Source: Clostridium beijerinckii (GTDB lineage Bacteria; Bacillota; Clostridia; Clostridiales; Clostridiaceae). Taken from it: DNA of 64,000 bases. The notes under the pieces are model-generated. The model saw only the letters and a program-made list of their open reading frames with translations. It made no database searches and was not told the origin of the DNA. Numbering within the stretch: the stretch's first letter is position 1; every line of letters begins with the position of its first letter. The stretch covers positions 5,679,501-5,743,500 of the forward strand of contig NZ_CP073653.1 in assembly GCF_018223745.1 (NCBI RefSeq), written 5' to 3'. The position numbers were made by a program, and so were the translations under genes. This document shows positions 1 to 9,302 of the stretch, piece after piece.

Positions 1-265
1 TGTCACTTGATATAATCATCTTTGAGACGTTATTAACATTATCAATTATCATGCTCGTATTAGTTTCTGCACTTTCCAAAACCTCAACTGAACTTTGTTT
101 CATCTTCTCTATATTATAAATAGAATTTATTTTCTTATATGCAAAGGTAAGTATGACTGTTGAAAGCACAAAAATTATTGAAAAATATACAATAATCTTT
201 ATACTTATTTTTGAATTTAAATATTTATCCTTCAAATTCTTTAATATAAAAAATTTATTATACAT
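1..265 (-). CDS. Sensor histidine kinase, N-terminal part (partial, runs off window)
   Basis: The reverse strand is open from an ATG at 265 to the window edge (88 codons). It encodes a short basic N terminus and one hydrophobic segment (about residues 20-42, IIVYFSIIFVLSTVILTFAY), then an extracellular-looking stretch. This is the usual start of a YesM-type sensor kinase for sugar uptake. A GAGGAT ribosome site lies 8 bases upstream, and the binding-protein gene ends only 15 bases upstream, so the two are probably co-transcribed. The kinase domain is outside the window. The call rests on architecture and on the sugar-binding neighbour; a chemoreceptor or other membrane sensor would look the same here. 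Confidence 0.5.
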   Translation of the reverse strand, partial: MYNKFFILKNLKDKYLNSKISIKIIVYFSIIFVLSTVILTFAYKKINSIYNIEKMKQSSVEVLESAETNTSMIIDNVNNVSKMIISSD

Positions 266-280
266 TTAATCATATCCTCA

Positions 281-1597
281 TCATTCTATTTTCACCATTT
301 CCTTTGTGAAGTCTTCAGGACTTATTTGTCCTTTAAATAGCTTACTAACTAGCTCCTTCTCTCTGTTTCCCTTTTCTTCTCCCAAGTAAATATCCCCATA
401 TAAGCTATATGATGCATTCTCTGTTAATGTCTCTAATTCCTTAGATAATTTATTTACATTGCTCTTATCATCAGTGTATTTCCACGCTGGAAGCCCTGAA
501 CCAAATTCAAAATATCTTTTTGATATTCTTTCAGCTATAAATTTTGCCGCATCAACAGCTTCTTTTTTATATTTTGTATTATTACTTACCATTAAGTGAT
601 CCACTGCTCCACCCAAAAATTCTTTATCATTCCCATCTCCCTCTTTAACTACCGGGAATTTCTTAACGATTACATTATCCTTTATAGACGGATCCATATT
701 CCCTATCTCACCAATGAACCAGTTTCCTGTATAATACATAGGAATTTTTCCTTGTTTAAATAAGATCTCAGATTCATCTCTTGTAAGCTCCATATTTGAT
801 TCATTAAAAGCTTTTGAATCTACTAATTCCTTTAATCTATATGCAGCTTTTAATATTGTATCACTTTTATTAGCACCTACATGCGGATCACTGACTCCAC
901 CTATTCCACCTTCCCGTAAAGCTAAGATATCATAATAGAGAATTCCTGTCCAATTGTCTTTTTCGCCTACTAAAAGAGGTGTTATACCTTTATTCCTAAA
1001 AGCTTTTACTGCATCTAGGAATTCATCATAATTTTCTGGTACTTTAATATTTGCTTGTGAAAAGAGCTTTGTATTACAATAAAATGTTCCAACTGATAAA
1101 GTCATTGGTAATCCATATATGTTGTTATTATAGGTTACATTATTAAGCATATCTTTATTAATCTTATCTTTTGTATCTTCATCTATATATTCATTAAGAT
1201 TTAATACCTTTCCAGATTCTATGAATGGCTTACTAAAGCCACCTCCCCAAGAATAAAATATATCAGGTAACTCGTTTACAGCAAATGCTGTCTTTATTTT
1301 TGCTTTATATCTTTCATTTTCTACAGCCTCAACTTTAATTTGGACATTAGGATTAGCCTTATTCCATTCTTCCACCGTATCCTGAATTATCCTTCCATTA
1401 GCATCCATTGTAGTTTGTGACCATATATGCCACATTGTTAATGTTATTTTTTCTTTATTTTCTGTGTCATTTTTTTTATCTAAAGAACAGCCATTTAAAC
1501 TAACTAAAAATATTAAAATTATAGGAAATAAAATTACTTTTTTAATAATTATCCCTCCCCAAAAAAACTGATAATTAGGTCGATGATGATCAATCAT
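281..1597 (-). CDS. Extracellular sugar-binding lipoprotein (SBP family 1)
   Basis: Substrate-binding protein of an ABC sugar importer or of a sensor-coupled system. The N terminus has a lipoprotein signal ending in LNGC, followed by a roughly 400-residue family-1 binding fold (MWHIWSQTT near the start, a WGGG-type ligand region, MYYTGNWFIGE). No permease genes adjoin it. It sits between a chemoreceptor and a sensor-kinase start, so it may serve sensing as much as uptake. The start is ambiguous: the ATG at 1597 has AAGGAAGG 8 bases upstream but adds about 17 residues before the signal peptide; a stronger GGGGAGGG lies inside the frame just before ATA/ATT codons at the natural signal-peptide start. 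Ligand unknown. Confidence 0.75.
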   Translation of the reverse strand: MIDHHRPNYQFFWGGIIIKKVILFPIILIFLVSLNGCSLDKKNDTENKEKITLTMWHIWSQTTMDANGRIIQDTVEEWNKANPNVQIKVEAVENERYKAKIKTAFAVNELPDIFYSWGGGFSKPFIESGKVLNLNEYIDEDTKDKINKDMLNNVTYNNNIYGLPMTLSVGTFYCNTKLFSQANIKVPENYDEFLDAVKAFRNKGITPLLVGEKDNWTGILYYDILALREGGIGGVSDPHVGANKSDTILKAAYRLKELVDSKAFNESNMELTRDESEILFKQGKIPMYYTGNWFIGEIGNMDPSIKDNVIVKKFPVVKEGDGNDKEFLGGAVDHLMVSNNTKYKKEAVDAAKFIAERISKRYFEFGSGLPAWKYTDDKSNVNKLSKELETLTENASYSLYGDIYLGEEKGNREKELVSKLFKGQISPEDFTKEMVKIE

Positions 1598-1720
1598 TTA
1601 AATTTTCCTTCCTTAACTATATCTGTATTATGCTTTTACTGCAAGTCTTCAAATTTCTCTTAAAATATAAATATACTTTATATTTTAATGGAACCAAAAT
1701 TCACTTTTAACACAACTCAT

Positions 1721-3433
1721 CTATATAGTAAATCTATTAATGACCTCATTCAATTTTAATGTTAATTCACTTTGATTCTGCGTATTAAAGGAAATTTGCT
1801 CTACTTCTTTGGTTACTTCATTTATACTATCTAATATTTCATTAGAATTATTTTTAGATTTCTCTATATTAATTGAAAACTCTCTCATTGTACTATCTAC
1901 ATTATCAATATTTGAATTTATTGCCTTTACCATGATAGCAATTTCCTCGGACATTTTATTTATAAATCTAGCATCATTTTCATAACTTTTACTAGATTCT
2001 ATCATAAACTCATAATCATCGTTTACGTTTTGTTCTATATACTTTAAAATTCCTTTTGAATTTTCTGATAAATATTCAAATACATTTTTTATTTCTTCTA
2101 CAATTCCATGAATACCACTTACAGTAGTAATAGATTCTTCTGCTAGCTTTCCAACCTCATCTGCAACAACTGAGAAACCTTTTCCCATTTCTCCCGCTCT
2201 TGCTGCCTCTATTCTTGCATTTAATGCTAAAAGATTAGTCTCTGAAGCAATACTTACTATAGATTCACTTAAAACTTCTATTTCTTTAACTACCTTTCCC
2301 CTCTCTATAGCGGCTTTAATTTTTTTGTTTTTTTCCTCATATATCTTTCTGGATAATTGTATGGAATCTTCACTTTTTTCCATCATGCTACTTGATTTGG
2401 TTCTTATATCTACTGATTTTTTAACCTCTTGATTTACTATTTCAGCTAGATTATTTATATTTTCATTAATCTTTTGGATAGATAAAACAAATTTCTCGGT
2501 TGATGAACTCGTCCGCTCAGCTCCTACTGCTATTTCATCTGTCGATTCATTTATAAAAGAAAGCTTCGAACTTATTTCGTGAACAGATGCAGCTAATTCC
2601 TCAGATGACGCTGATAGTTCTGTTGAGTTATCTAGGATTGTCCTAATAAGTTCCCTTACATTTTTCAATGCTATATTAAGAGCGTCTCCTGTTTGTGCAA
2701 ATTCATCTTTTCCCTTAAGTATAATTTTCTCCGAAAAATTATACTGCGCAAGATTATTCGCATAATTCTTTATCTTCTTTAAAGGTACTATCATATTTCT
2801 AGTCATTGCATATCCTAAGATTATAGTAAGAATCAACCCTGCTATTATAAAAGTTAATATTTGTATCTCTACCTTGCTATATAAATCAGCATTGTTAATA
2901 TTCTCATTCTTTGCCTTAATTGAGCTATACTCTAATAATTTAGTTAGTGATGCTGCAACCTTGCTTCGCGATACTGATAAATTTCGATAATCTAGTATAG
3001 CTTCATCATAATTATTTTCCTTTACAAGCTTTAGCAACGAATCACTTTTTTCCTTATAATCCTTATAAATTTCATTATAATTTACAAGCTCATTCTCTTG
3101 ATATTCATCTAAATTTAACCCTCTATATTCATCTATAAGTATATTGCCTTGTTCAAATTCTTTTGAAATGTCATCATTTAATTTTTTTATCATTAATTCA
3201 TCTCTATCATGAATTAGGCTTAATATGTTATTATTTATTTCCAATGAATTTGCGTTTAATCTATGTAAAACATCTATAGATACAAGATCTGTATTGTACA
3301 TACTATCTGATGCATTATTAACTTTACTTAAACTCTTTAAACCTATGAGTCCTACCAATGTTATAATTATAAATAATAGAGTGTATGAAATTACCAATCT
3401 TTTACCCACACTAAAATTATTCCCAAAATTCAT
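1721..3433 (-). CDS. Methyl-accepting chemotaxis protein
   Basis: Membrane chemoreceptor, 570 residues. Transmembrane segment 1 is at about 13-33. A periplasm-side four-helix-bundle-like region rich in charged helix follows, then transmembrane segment 2 at about 190-210, a HAMP linker (RNMIVPLKKIKNYANNLAQ), and a long coiled-coil signalling domain. The conserved hairpin tip is clear (ETNLLALNARIEAARAGEMG, then KGFSVVADEVGKLAEES). The start has an AAGGAGG site. It lies in the same direction as the flanking sugar-binding proteins, suggesting sugar taxis, but the ligand is not shown by sequence. The position usually R in VRKLAEES is G here. Confidence 0.93.
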   Translation of the reverse strand: MNFGNNFSVGKRLVISYTLLFIIITLVGLIGLKSLSKVNNASDSMYNTDLVSIDVLHRLNANSLEINNNILSLIHDRDELMIKKLNDDISKEFEQGNILIDEYRGLNLDEYQENELVNYNEIYKDYKEKSDSLLKLVKENNYDEAILDYRNLSVSRSKVAASLTKLLEYSSIKAKNENINNADLYSKVEIQILTFIIAGLILTIILGYAMTRNMIVPLKKIKNYANNLAQYNFSEKIILKGKDEFAQTGDALNIALKNVRELIRTILDNSTELSASSEELAASVHEISSKLSFINESTDEIAVGAERTSSSTEKFVLSIQKINENINNLAEIVNQEVKKSVDIRTKSSSMMEKSEDSIQLSRKIYEEKNKKIKAAIERGKVVKEIEVLSESIVSIASETNLLALNARIEAARAGEMGKGFSVVADEVGKLAEESITTVSGIHGIVEEIKNVFEYLSENSKGILKYIEQNVNDDYEFMIESSKSYENDARFINKMSEEIAIMVKAINSNIDNVDSTMREFSINIEKSKNNSNEILDSINEVTKEVEQISFNTQNQSELTLKLNEVINRFTI

Positions 3434-3551
3434 CCTCTAAACCTCCTTGTAACCTTTAGTTCAAAGCTTGATTTTCATATGTATTTTAAATCACTTATAA
3501 AGCATTCCCTATTACCAATTAATATGTATAGTCATTTAGTTAAATAGCAAT

Positions 3552-3621
3552 AAAAAGGGTAACTCAATTTGAAAATATACTAAAGTAAATTTGAATACAT
3601 TAATCATTTGAGTTAGCCCTT
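3552..3621 (-). terminator. Terminator after the sugar ABC operon
   Basis: A 14-base inverted repeat (AAGGGCTAACTCAA paired with TTGAGTTACCCTT, one mismatch) with a roughly 40-base loop. On the minus strand it is followed by TTTTTATT. It lies just beyond the end of the binding-protein gene. Confidence 0.6.
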
Positions 3622-3645
3622 ATTAATTTTATTTGTATTTAATTA

Positions 3646-4671
3646 TTATTTAGTTTCTGTTGTAAATTGCTTTTGTTTTTCTTTTCCGTATTCAACAATT
3701 TTATCTGGAGTTACCCATTTAACTGGTACTGGATAAACATCATCAACTTTTTCACCTTTTATTTTCTTATCTAAAGTATCAATTATAGTTTTACCTATTG
3801 CATAAGAATCTTGGTCAACAATTCCTGATATTAAATTGCTACTTACACCATTTTCCCAAGTTGGAGTATAGTCAAAACCGAAGTGATAGATACTTCCTGA
3901 TTTACCTTGAGATTTTATTGCTTCCATTACACCTGTATCTGGTCCTTCTGATCCTAATGAGAATACAGCTACCATATCAGGATTTGAAGTTATTTGTCCT
4001 TCTAATTGTCTTTTAGATTCTGCTGATTGGTCATTATCTTGGATTGGCTCTAACCACTCAAAATTCTTAGCATCTGCTCCCATAACTTTTTCAAATCCAG
4101 CTTTTATTCCATCTTGTCTATATGTCATAGTTGTTTGAGTTAAGTTTACTGCTGCCATTGCAATTTTACCTTTTGTTACACCCTTTTCCTTTAAAGCTTT
4201 AGCACCATTTTCACCAAGTTGTTCTCCTGCTAGCTTATTGTCTGTTCCTATATAAGATGTTCTATTTTCTTTTGTCTTTACATCAGCATCAAAAGTTACT
4301 ACTGGAATTCCCTTATCATTTGCTTCCTTAACCTTCTTATCAAACATATCTGGATCCATTGGAGCAATAGCTATTCCTGCTGCTTTATTCTTTATAGCTT
4401 CGTCAAGGAATCCTATATGCTTTTCGTTCTTTTGTGTTTCATTTGGTGGTGAAGTTTTAACTACTAAATCATATCCTAATGCCTTAGCCTCATCCTCGGC
4501 TGCTTTCTTCATAGGTGACCAGTAAGCTCCTGTATCAACTATTGGAATAAAATAAATAACCTTTTTTCCACTTGTACTTGCTGTTCCCCCTGCTTGTGTC
4601 TTTGTTCCACACCCTGCTAAGCTACCAACAATAAGCACTGTTGATAATAAAGCAATTATTTTCTTCTTCAT
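3646..4671 (-). CDS. Ribose/galactose-type sugar-binding lipoprotein
   Basis: Substrate-binding component of the adjacent ABC importer, 341 residues. It has a lipoprotein signal with LAGC at residues 18-21, then a Peripla_BP_4-type fold: KKVIYFIPIVDTGAYW opening strand, AIAPMDPDMF, PVVTFDADVK, SYIGTDNKLAGEQLGENGAK, and a C-terminal PVPVKWVTPDKI. The family binds pentoses, galactose, allose or inositol; the ligand cannot be assigned from sequence. Its gene is last in the ATPase-permease-binding protein order, 118 bases after the permease, with its own GGAAGGGG ribosome site. Nearby xylosidases make a pentose plausible but unproven. Confidence 0.88.
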   Translation of the reverse strand: MKKKIIALLSTVLIVGSLAGCGTKTQAGGTASTSGKKVIYFIPIVDTGAYWSPMKKAAEDEAKALGYDLVVKTSPPNETQKNEKHIGFLDEAIKNKAAGIAIAPMDPDMFDKKVKEANDKGIPVVTFDADVKTKENRTSYIGTDNKLAGEQLGENGAKALKEKGVTKGKIAMAAVNLTQTTMTYRQDGIKAGFEKVMGADAKNFEWLEPIQDNDQSAESKRQLEGQITSNPDMVAVFSLGSEGPDTGVMEAIKSQGKSGSIYHFGFDYTPTWENGVSSNLISGIVDQDSYAIGKTIIDTLDKKIKGEKVDDVYPVPVKWVTPDKIVEYGKEKQKQFTTETK

Positions 4672-4789
4672 AATTTTTCCCCTTCCGTAATTCCAATTTT
4701 TTAGATATGTTTTTATATTTTAAGCCTTATTCAGTAGTAAACACTTAAGCCTCAAGTCTACCAAATTACGCTCAAACGACTTTTTATGA

Positions 4790-5806
4790 TTAGCCTTTTT
4801 TCTTAAATAAACTTCCTTTTCTGTAGAAGTCAACAACTATAGCAAGTACAATAACAGCTCCTGTTACAGCTTGTTGTAAGAATGAGTTAATTCCAAGGAT
4901 TGCTAATCCACTTTGGAATACTTGTATAGTAAATATTCCTACCATAGCTCCACCGATAGTTCCTACTCCTCCACCGAATTGTACTCCACCCATGATTGCA
5001 CCAGCCATTGCAAATAGATCTGGACCATTTATTTCACTTGGAGCACCAACATTTATACTAGACATTAGTAATATACCAGCTATTGCAGCTAAAACACCTT
5101 CTATTGCATATACCTTTATAACATGCTTGTTTACATTTATTCCTGATAATCTTCCTGCTTCCTTGTTTGATCCAACCACATAGCAGTATCTACCAAATCT
5201 TGTATTTTTCATTAAGTAAGCCATTACTAATACTATTATGATGAATACTATAGTGTTAGTGTGTATTATTGATATTCCAACTTCTGTGTTAGAAATATTA
5301 TAGAACCAATCCGGAACACCCTTGATATAAATCCCATTTGTAAAAAATAGTATTAATCCTCTTATTAAATAACTTGTACCCATAGTAAGTATAAAAGATT
5401 CTAATTTAAATTTTGTAATTAATACTCCATTAAATAATCCCCAAACTGCACCTACTAATAACCCAGCAAGTAAAGAAACTGGTACGCTAACCCCTTTTAC
5501 AGATAGATAGGCTACTGTACATCCAGAAAATGCAGCTATTGCACCAATGGAAAGATCAACACCTCCAGTTATTATTACCATAGTAATAGCAACAGTTAAA
5601 ATTCCCACTGTAGGAATCTGTCTTAAGAAATTTGAAGCATTTGCTGCTCCCAAAAAGTCCGGGCTTGCTATTGAGAATACTAAAATAAGCACTACAAGTA
5701 CTAGATAGATTGAATATTTGAGAAATAAGTTTTTAATATTAAACCCTTCCTTTTTCATCTTAATACCTTCTTCTTGTACAATTTTATTATTAATTGTTTG
5801 ATTCAT
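4790..5806 (-). CDS. Sugar ABC transporter permease (RbsC/MglC family)
   Basis: Integral membrane subunit of the ribose/galactose-type importer, with 8-10 hydrophobic segments and the family loop motif (GGVDLSIGAIAAFSG). The reading frame opens at 5824, but GGAGGG 10 bases before the ATG at 5806 fixes that codon as the likely start. The start overlaps the end of the ATPase gene by 17 bases, which implies translational coupling. A further start at MKKEGFNIK, closer to the first membrane segment, also has an AGAAGG site. Confidence 0.9.
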   Translation of the reverse strand: MNQTINNKIVQEEGIKMKKEGFNIKNLFLKYSIYLVLVVLILVFSIASPDFLGAANASNFLRQIPTVGILTVAITMVIITGGVDLSIGAIAAFSGCTVAYLSVKGVSVPVSLLAGLLVGAVWGLFNGVLITKFKLESFILTMGTSYLIRGLILFFTNGIYIKGVPDWFYNISNTEVGISIIHTNTIVFIIIVLVMAYLMKNTRFGRYCYVVGSNKEAGRLSGINVNKHVIKVYAIEGVLAAIAGILLMSSINVGAPSEINGPDLFAMAGAIMGGVQFGGGVGTIGGAMVGIFTIQVFQSGLAILGINSFLQQAVTGAVIVLAIVVDFYRKGSLFKKKG

Positions 5807-7301
5807 CTTTATTAATCCCTCCAAGCGTAGCTAATTTCATAATCTTTTCTTGTGTCGCTTCTTCTCTGCTAAGTTCTCCAGTGAGTTTTCCTTCACACAT
5901 AACATATATTCTATCTGACATACCTAATAATTCAGGTAATTCAGAAGACACCATTATAACTACTTTGCCCTTTCTAACTAGATCATTCATTATGTGATAT
6001 ATTTCAGCTTTAGTACCAACGTCTATTCCTTTAGTCGGCTCATCAAAAATAAATATTTCCGAGTCCGTATTTAACCATTTAGCTAGTATTAATTTTTGTT
6101 GATTTCCACCTGATAATGTTCCTGCCATAACATCAAGATTTGCTGTTTTAATCTCAAGTGCATCCTTAAATCTTTCTCCAGTTTCCCTTAACTTTTTATG
6201 ATTTAACACAAAATCTTTTAAGTTAGTTAAAGTTATATTATCAAGCACACTCATTACTAGAGATAATCCTTGGCTCTTCCTATCTTCTGTTAAAAGGCAG
6301 ATACCATTATTGATTGCATCCATAGGTGAATTAATCTTAACTTCCTTCCCATTGATTCTTATCTTACCTTCACTTATTTTATCAGCGCCAAATACAAGCC
6401 TCATAAGTTCTGTTCTACCTGATCCAACCAAACCAGCTAGTCCTAAAATTTCACCTTTTCTTGCTTTCAAACTAACATTCTTAACTCTGCCAACATTATC
6501 ACTAATATTTTCTACTTCTAAAACGTATTCTTTAGGTTCAAAAATCTCCTTAGGAAATAGCTCTGTCAAATCTCTTCCTACCATCATATTTATAAGTCTT
6601 TCCTGAGTTATCCCTTCTAGTTCACAGCTTTCAATATAAGTACCATCTCTGAGTACTGTAGCTCTATCACAAATATCAAAAACCTCTTTTAATCTATGTG
6701 ATATATATATTGCTGCAACACCTTCATTTTTTAGTGTTTTTATAACTTTAAAAAGGTTTTCAACGTCCTTCTGAGATAACGATGTTGTCGGTTCATCAAA
6801 AATAATCGCTTTTGCATTTAAACTTATTGCCTTTGCTATTTCTACCATCTGTTTCTTTGCAGTTGGAAGCTGCATAACTAGGTCAGTAGCTTTTATATCT
6901 ATTCCTAATTTTTTTATTATGGAATCTGTATCTTCGTGTAATTTCTTGTAGTCAACAATACCCAAGGCTTCATTTTTATATGGTAGTCTTCCCATATAAA
7001 CATTTTCTGCAACCGTCAATGTCTCTGCTAGATTTAGCTCCTGATGAACAAATCCAATACCTAATTGTGCAGCTTTAGTTGGATTAATAACTCCACAATC
7101 AACTCCTTCAACAAATATTTGACCTTCATCCTGTGTATGAACTCCCCCAAGTATTTTCATTAAAGTTGATTTTCCAGCACCGTTTTCTCCTAATAAAGCA
7201 TGTACTTCACCTTTTTTAATTTCCAACTGTGCTCCCTTAAGAGCATAAACTCCTGGAAATCTTTTATGTATATTTTTCATTTCTAAAAATACATTACTCA
7301 A
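5790..7301 (-). CDS. Sugar ABC transporter ATPase, duplicated domain (RbsA/MglA family)
   Basis: Energises the adjacent permease. It has two fused ATPase domains: the first with Walker A GENGAGKS and the DEPTTSLS Walker B region, the second with the degenerate Walker A GLVGSGRT usual for this family and signature LSGGNQQK. It is about 500 residues, normal length. A TTG start at 7301 is preferred because GAGGTGG lies 6 bases upstream; the frame itself is open to 7316. First gene of a three-gene operon; the leader upstream is duplicated and carries cre-like sites. Confidence 0.93.
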   Translation of the reverse strand: MSNVFLEMKNIHKRFPGVYALKGAQLEIKKGEVHALLGENGAGKSTLMKILGGVHTQDEGQIFVEGVDCGVINPTKAAQLGIGFVHQELNLAETLTVAENVYMGRLPYKNEALGIVDYKKLHEDTDSIIKKLGIDIKATDLVMQLPTAKKQMVEIAKAISLNAKAIIFDEPTTSLSQKDVENLFKVIKTLKNEGVAAIYISHRLKEVFDICDRATVLRDGTYIESCELEGITQERLINMMVGRDLTELFPKEIFEPKEYVLEVENISDNVGRVKNVSLKARKGEILGLAGLVGSGRTELMRLVFGADKISEGKIRINGKEVKINSPMDAINNGICLLTEDRKSQGLSLVMSVLDNITLTNLKDFVLNHKKLRETGERFKDALEIKTANLDVMAGTLSGGNQQKLILAKWLNTDSEIFIFDEPTKGIDVGTKAEIYHIMNDLVRKGKVVIMVSSELPELLGMSDRIYVMCEGKLTGELSREEATQEKIMKLATLGGINKDESNN

Positions 7302-7318
7302 TTCTAACCACCTCAACT

Positions 7319-7336
7319 TTCACTAATCGTTTTCAT
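7319..7336 (-). promoter_or_regulatory. cre-like catabolite repression site
   Basis: On the minus strand the sequence TGAAAACGATTAGT is close to the CcpA operator consensus (TGWAANCGNTWNCA) and lies just upstream of the ABC operon ribosome site. A second region, TGTAAACGATGTTAAACGC, at about 7470-7492 is similar. Inference from pattern only. Confidence 0.4.
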
Positions 7337-7595
7337 GAACATTTTACAATAATATATTAGTTAGTTATATTTAATATCTTTACTTCTACATTTGAAATTT
7401 TTACTTTTTAAATAATGATTAAAAAGTTATTAAATCTCTAAGAATACGTTTGCTAAACTCTCATCTTCAAAGCGTTTAACATCGTTTACATTTGTTATTT
7501 TACAGTAATGCATTAATTAATTATATGTAATATCTTTACCTCTACATTTGAAATCTTTACTTCTTAAATAAGTTTTAAAAAGTACTTATTTACTA
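7326..7595. repeat. Degenerate direct repeat in the ABC operon leader
   Basis: Two copies of a roughly 100-base segment start near 7340 and 7498, about 158 bases apart. Shared blocks include CTACATTTGAAAT, TTAATATCTTTAC versus GTAATATCTTTAC, and a TTTAAAAAGT-like end. Each copy is preceded by a cre-like box. It looks like a promoter-region duplication that has since diverged. Confidence 0.6.
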
Positions 7596-7609
7596 AATTA
7601 AAATAAAAA

Positions 7610-7656
7610 GAGCTGCTACAAAAGTAATTAACTAAGTTTGTAGTAGCTCATTTTTT
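7610..7656. terminator. Bidirectional terminator-like hairpin
   Basis: GAGCTGCTACAAA pairs with TTTGTAGTAGCTC (one wobble); T-rich tails follow on both strands (ATTTTTTG on plus, TTTTTATTTT on minus). A second GC-rich hairpin, AAAGCCCG with CGGGCTTT, is at 7667-7692, also followed by T-rich sequence on plus. Confidence 0.6.
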
Positions 7657-7774
7657 GCACATATTTAAAGCCCGGCTTGCACGTCGGGCTTTCTTTATTT
7701 TTGCTTTTACCATACAATTTCACAAAACTATTCCAATAGTCTTCTAGTATCTTATTTATTTTATCCTTTTTCAT
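7628..7774 (-). pseudogene. Short ORF, possible remnant of a transposase N terminus
   Basis: A 48-codon minus-strand ORF starts at an ATG with an AAGAGG site. Its first residues (KINKILEDYWNSFVKLYG) resemble the opening of IS91-like 'transposase zinc-binding' proteins from memory. The rest is read through the two hairpins and is unlike that family. I read it as a truncated insertion-sequence end. It could equally be a chance ORF or a small unknown protein. Confidence 0.25.
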
Positions 7775-7908
7775 TTGTATACCTCTTAATTTTATAGTTA
7801 CTTCTTAACATACCGAAGAGCCTAAAGCCAGATTTCATCTAGCTTTGAACTCTTAAAAATTCTATAATTTCCTATACAATTAAATTATCCTAATAAATAA
7901 ATCATACA

Positions 7909-8427
7909 TTAAAAATTATTGTAAAAGACAGTTTTGGAAATATCCTTTCTTTTTTCGTGGTTAGGATTTGGCTTAGCCTCGCTACTTGGATAACCAATTG
8001 GTAAAAGACATACAGGTTCAAGATTTGTTGGTATATTAAAAGCCTCACGTATAGCCGCAGGATCAAAATGACCAACCCATGTTGAACCTAATCCAAGTTC
8101 AGCAGCTTGTAACATCATATGCGTAGCAATAATACTTCCATCAATATCAGTGTGGACTTTTCCGTCATAGCTGCGTTCCCATGCTTCATTTTTATCGGCG
8201 CATATAAGTAATGCTAACGGTGCATTAAAATGATAAATTGTGCAAGTTTGTAGTTTAGCAAGAGCATCCTCACTTTCAAGTACCAAAATTCTTTGCGGTT
8301 GACGATTTGCAGCAGTCGGAGCTAATTGTCCTGCTTTTAAAATTAAATTTAAATCCTCCTGACTGATTTTCTTTGTGTCAAAACTTCTTACAGAATATCT
8401 TTTGGCAGCTAATTCTATAAATTTCAT
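7909..8427 (-). CDS. Nitroreductase family protein
   Basis: FMN-dependent NAD(P)H oxidoreductase of the nitroreductase fold, about 172 residues, cytoplasmic. Supporting motifs: RYSVRSFDTKKIS near the N terminus, LAPTAANRQPQ (FMN phosphate contact), ATHMMLQAAELGLGSTWVGHF, and LLPIGYPSSEAKPN near the C terminus. The start at 8427 is chosen because GGAGAT precedes it; the upstream in-frame ATG at 8445 lacks a ribosome site. It is in the same direction as the flavin reductase 70 bases upstream, so both may answer to the HxlR regulator. Substrate unknown. Confidence 0.88.
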   Translation of the reverse strand: MKFIELAAKRYSVRSFDTKKISQEDLNLILKAGQLAPTAANRQPQRILVLESEDALAKLQTCTIYHFNAPLALLICADKNEAWERSYDGKVHTDIDGSIIATHMMLQAAELGLGSTWVGHFDPAAIREAFNIPTNLEPVCLLPIGYPSSEAKPNPNHEKRKDISKTVFYNNF

Positions 8428-8514
8428 ATATACATCTCCATTCATTTAAGTTAATATCTTTATACCTCATCTATTATGACTTTGTAAAATGTTTTATGAT
8501 TAAACTTATATATA

Positions 8515-9168
8515 TTACTTTATTAGACTAGCCCCTATTTCAAATGCCTTTTGACAATCTAAAGGAAATTGAACTTTTCTATGTTCTGCTTTTGCTTCTT
8601 CAGAGAATACTTCCATTTTATATTTTGAGTAATCATTAAATTGATAAGTATCATTTGAATACATAACTAATGGTTTTGTGAATATTCTTTCAATCGCTCC
8701 TTCTACATTATTAAAAGTTGATAAGTAACCAGACTTATTCATTATCTCTTCTGTTACATTCATTGTATAAATTATTGCTGTTGGCATTTTTTTTGGTGCC
8801 AGTGAAGAATAATTTTTATCATACACTAAATAAGGAAATAATAATCGTTCGATGAATGATCGCAATTGACCTGTTATATCTAAAAAATATACTGGAGATC
8901 CAAAAATGATTCCATCAGCTTGAGACACTTTTTCTAAAACTTCTTGAATATCATCTTTTACTGCGCATTTCCCATAACTTTTCCCTTCAAGTCTCTTACA
9001 AGCAAAGCAGCTTTTGCATCCAGTATAGTTATAATCATATAAATTAATTATTTCAGTTTCAATTTCTTTATCTTTCGCCGCTTCTTTCACTCCATCTAAA
9101 GCTTTTTGAAGTAATGTAGCCGTATTTTTATTTTTTCTTGGGCTTCCATTGATAGCATAAACCTTCAC
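8515..9168 (-). CDS. NADPH-dependent FMN reductase / iron-sulfur flavoprotein-like
   Basis: Flavodoxin-fold reductase. It begins with the FMN-binding loop AINGSPRKNKNTATLL and has GSPVYFLDITGQLRSFIERL later. A cysteine group (CKSCFAC, then GKC about 10 residues on) recalls the cluster site of clostridial iron-sulfur flavoproteins. GTG at 9168 is the best start, since GAGGAG lies 8 bases upstream; an in-frame GTG at 9177 is poorer. It is divergent from the HxlR regulator, an arrangement typical of redox- or electrophile-responsive pairs. Confidence 0.85.
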   Translation of the reverse strand: MKVYAINGSPRKNKNTATLLQKALDGVKEAAKDKEIETEIINLYDYNYTGCKSCFACKRLEGKSYGKCAVKDDIQEVLEKVSQADGIIFGSPVYFLDITGQLRSFIERLLFPYLVYDKNYSSLAPKKMPTAIIYTMNVTEEIMNKSGYLSTFNNVEGAIERIFTKPLVMYSNDTYQFNDYSKYKMEVFSEEAKAEHRKVQFPLDCQKAFEIGASLIK

Positions 9169-9302
9169 AAATAACACTCCTCTTTTTAATGTTTTATTTT
9201 TCTGTTATAATCAATATAACATAAAGGTATAAATATACAAGTATGCAGTTTTTTCTGTGTCAGTATAAAAAGTATACTATAAGATTCAAAGGAGCTATAC
9301 TT

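Noticed and set aside
7341..7595. Possible CRISPR or iteron array
   Set aside because: Only two diverged copies without regular spacers; a simple duplication explains it.
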